In this document: piece after piece, positions 5,372 to 6,086 of the stretch
Layout of the letters: every line of letters begins with the position of its first letter
Position numbering within the stretch: the stretch's first letter is position 1
Assembly: GCA_030591905.1 (NCBI GenBank)
Contig: JAUVAE010000042.1
Coordinates: forward strand, 1 to 6,086
From: Candidatus Komeilibacteria bacterium
GTDB lineage: Bacteria; Patescibacteriota; Patescibacteriia; UBA1558; S5-K13
Length of the DNA: 6,086 bases
Direction: 5' to 3'
Notes under the pieces: model-generated
The model's input: only the letters and a program-made list of their open reading frames with translations
Database searches by the model: none
What the model was told of the DNA's origin: nothing
Program-made: the position numbers and the translations under genes

Positions 5372-6086
5372 ATGCAAAATAAAAACAAAAAAATAACTAA
5401 AATATTACTAAGCTTTTTCATAATTGCTAATATTTTAATACCTTTTAATAATTCTCTATCTGAAAATATCTCTGATTTAAAAAACATGATTTCCGAAAAA
5501 CAAAAAATTATTGAAGAATTAAATAGTCAACAAAAAATATATCAACAAAAAATAAAGCAAAAGCAACAAGAATCTCTTAGTCTTAGCAATGAAATATCGA
5601 TATTAAACAGTAAAATAGCTTCTCGGACTTTAGGTATTGAATCAACAAATTTGCAAGTTGAAAATATGAATTTAGAAATAAAATCTGTAAATTTAGAAAT
5701 TGGTAAAAAAGAAAATGAAATTAAAATAAATAAAGAAAGAATAAAAAATACCTTACAAAGACTACATAGAGAAGAAGAAAAAGGCGGATATTTAAAAGTA
5801 TTGTTATTGTATGATAACTTAAGTGATTTCTTTGATGAAGTTAATAAATTTAAATCAATCCAGTCAGATTTAAAAAAGAAAACAGATGATTTAAGTCAAC
5901 TTAAAGAATGGTTAGAACAAAAAAATAGCAGTCTAGTGAAATCAAAAGCTGAATTAGAAAGTTTATATAAAAGATTAACAATTGACCAATATAAATTAAA
6001 AGAAGAACAAGATGTTAAATTTATATTCTTAGCTAGTAGTGAACATGATGAAGCTCAATTTTATAATTTTTTAGCAGAATTACGAG
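5372..6086 (+). CDS. Secreted coiled-coil protein, EnvC/PcsB-like (C-terminus outside window)
   Basis: The frame runs open from the ATG at 5372 to the right edge, giving 238 codons with no stop. The N-terminus is a signal peptide: a lysine-rich start (MQNKNKKITK), a hydrophobic stretch at about 11-25 (ILLSFFIIANILIPF), then a polar segment with likely cleavage near 29-31. From about 32 to 215 the protein is rich in Lys, Glu, Gln and Asn with heptad-like hydrophobics, a long coiled coil. It is broken by GGYLKVLLLYDNLSDFFDEV (138-157), which resembles the 'LEVLL..SFSDFLDR' hairpin tip of PcsB/EnvC proteins. The part near 216-238 (AQFYNFLAELR) resembles the region that precedes a C-terminal LytM/M23 or CHAP domain in that group. 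Role, by inference: activating or performing peptidoglycan cleavage outside the membrane, for instance in cell separation. The enzymatic domain, if any, is not visible. Confidence 0.8.
   Translation, partial: MQNKNKKITKILLSFFIIANILIPFNNSLSENISDLKNMISEKQKIIEELNSQQKIYQQKIKQKQQESLSLSNEISILNSKIASRTLGIESTNLQVENMNLEIKSVNLEIGKKENEIKINKERIKNTLQRLHREEEKGGYLKVLLLYDNLSDFFDEVNKFKSIQSDLKKKTDDLSQLKEWLEQKNSSLVKSKAELESLYKRLTIDQYKLKEEQDVKFIFLASSEHDEAQFYNFLAELR

Overview
The window is AT-rich, compactly coded bacterial DNA. It holds four complete genes and two genes cut by the window edges. Base composition, short gene spacing, near absence of Shine-Dalgarno sites on the + strand genes, archaeal/Thermotoga-like flavours of several proteins, and a PcsB/EnvC-like coiled-coil cell-wall protein all fit a Candidate Phyla Radiation (Patescibacteria, Parcubacteria-like) genome. 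This placement is an inference: there is no rRNA or other decisive marker here.

Layout: (1) 1-125, minus strand: the first 41 codons of an unrecognised gene with a GTG start and a perfect AGGAGG site. (2) 126-264: a divergent promoter region. (3) 265-1200 and 1231-2493, plus strand: a PfkB-family nucleoside kinase followed by S-adenosylhomocysteine hydrolase, closed by a clear intrinsic terminator at 2553-2580. (4) 2494-2646: a short intergenic stretch with a GC-rich hairpin, a 7-bp tandem repeat, the terminator, a bulged inverted repeat and a probable promoter. (5) 2647-3858: one continuous reading frame joining a WecG/TagA/CpsF glycosyltransferase to an RppH-like NUDIX hydrolase. After one base comes glutamyl-tRNA synthetase (3860-5326). 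(6) 5327-5371: a second 7-bp tandem repeat and a probable promoter. (7) 5372 to the right edge: a secreted coiled-coil protein, probably a murein hydrolase activator or peptidase, truncated by the window. No gene-free stretch exceeds about 160 bases.

How the genes work together: the hydrolase splits the methyltransferase by-product S-adenosylhomocysteine into homocysteine and a nucleoside, and the kinase can phosphorylate that nucleoside, pulling a reversible reaction forward. The second operon combines envelope-glycan synthesis, a NUDIX activity and tRNA charging without an obvious pathway link. The last gene concerns the cell wall.

The most notable items are the glycosyltransferase-NUDIX fusion, where no internal start could make the NUDIX part separately; the kinase/hydrolase pair; two intergenic tandem arrays sharing a 7-bp period; and a -10 box placed so that transcription would begin at or next to the start codon of at least one gene. 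I see no mobile element, CRISPR array, tRNA or rRNA, and no convincing new multi-gene system.
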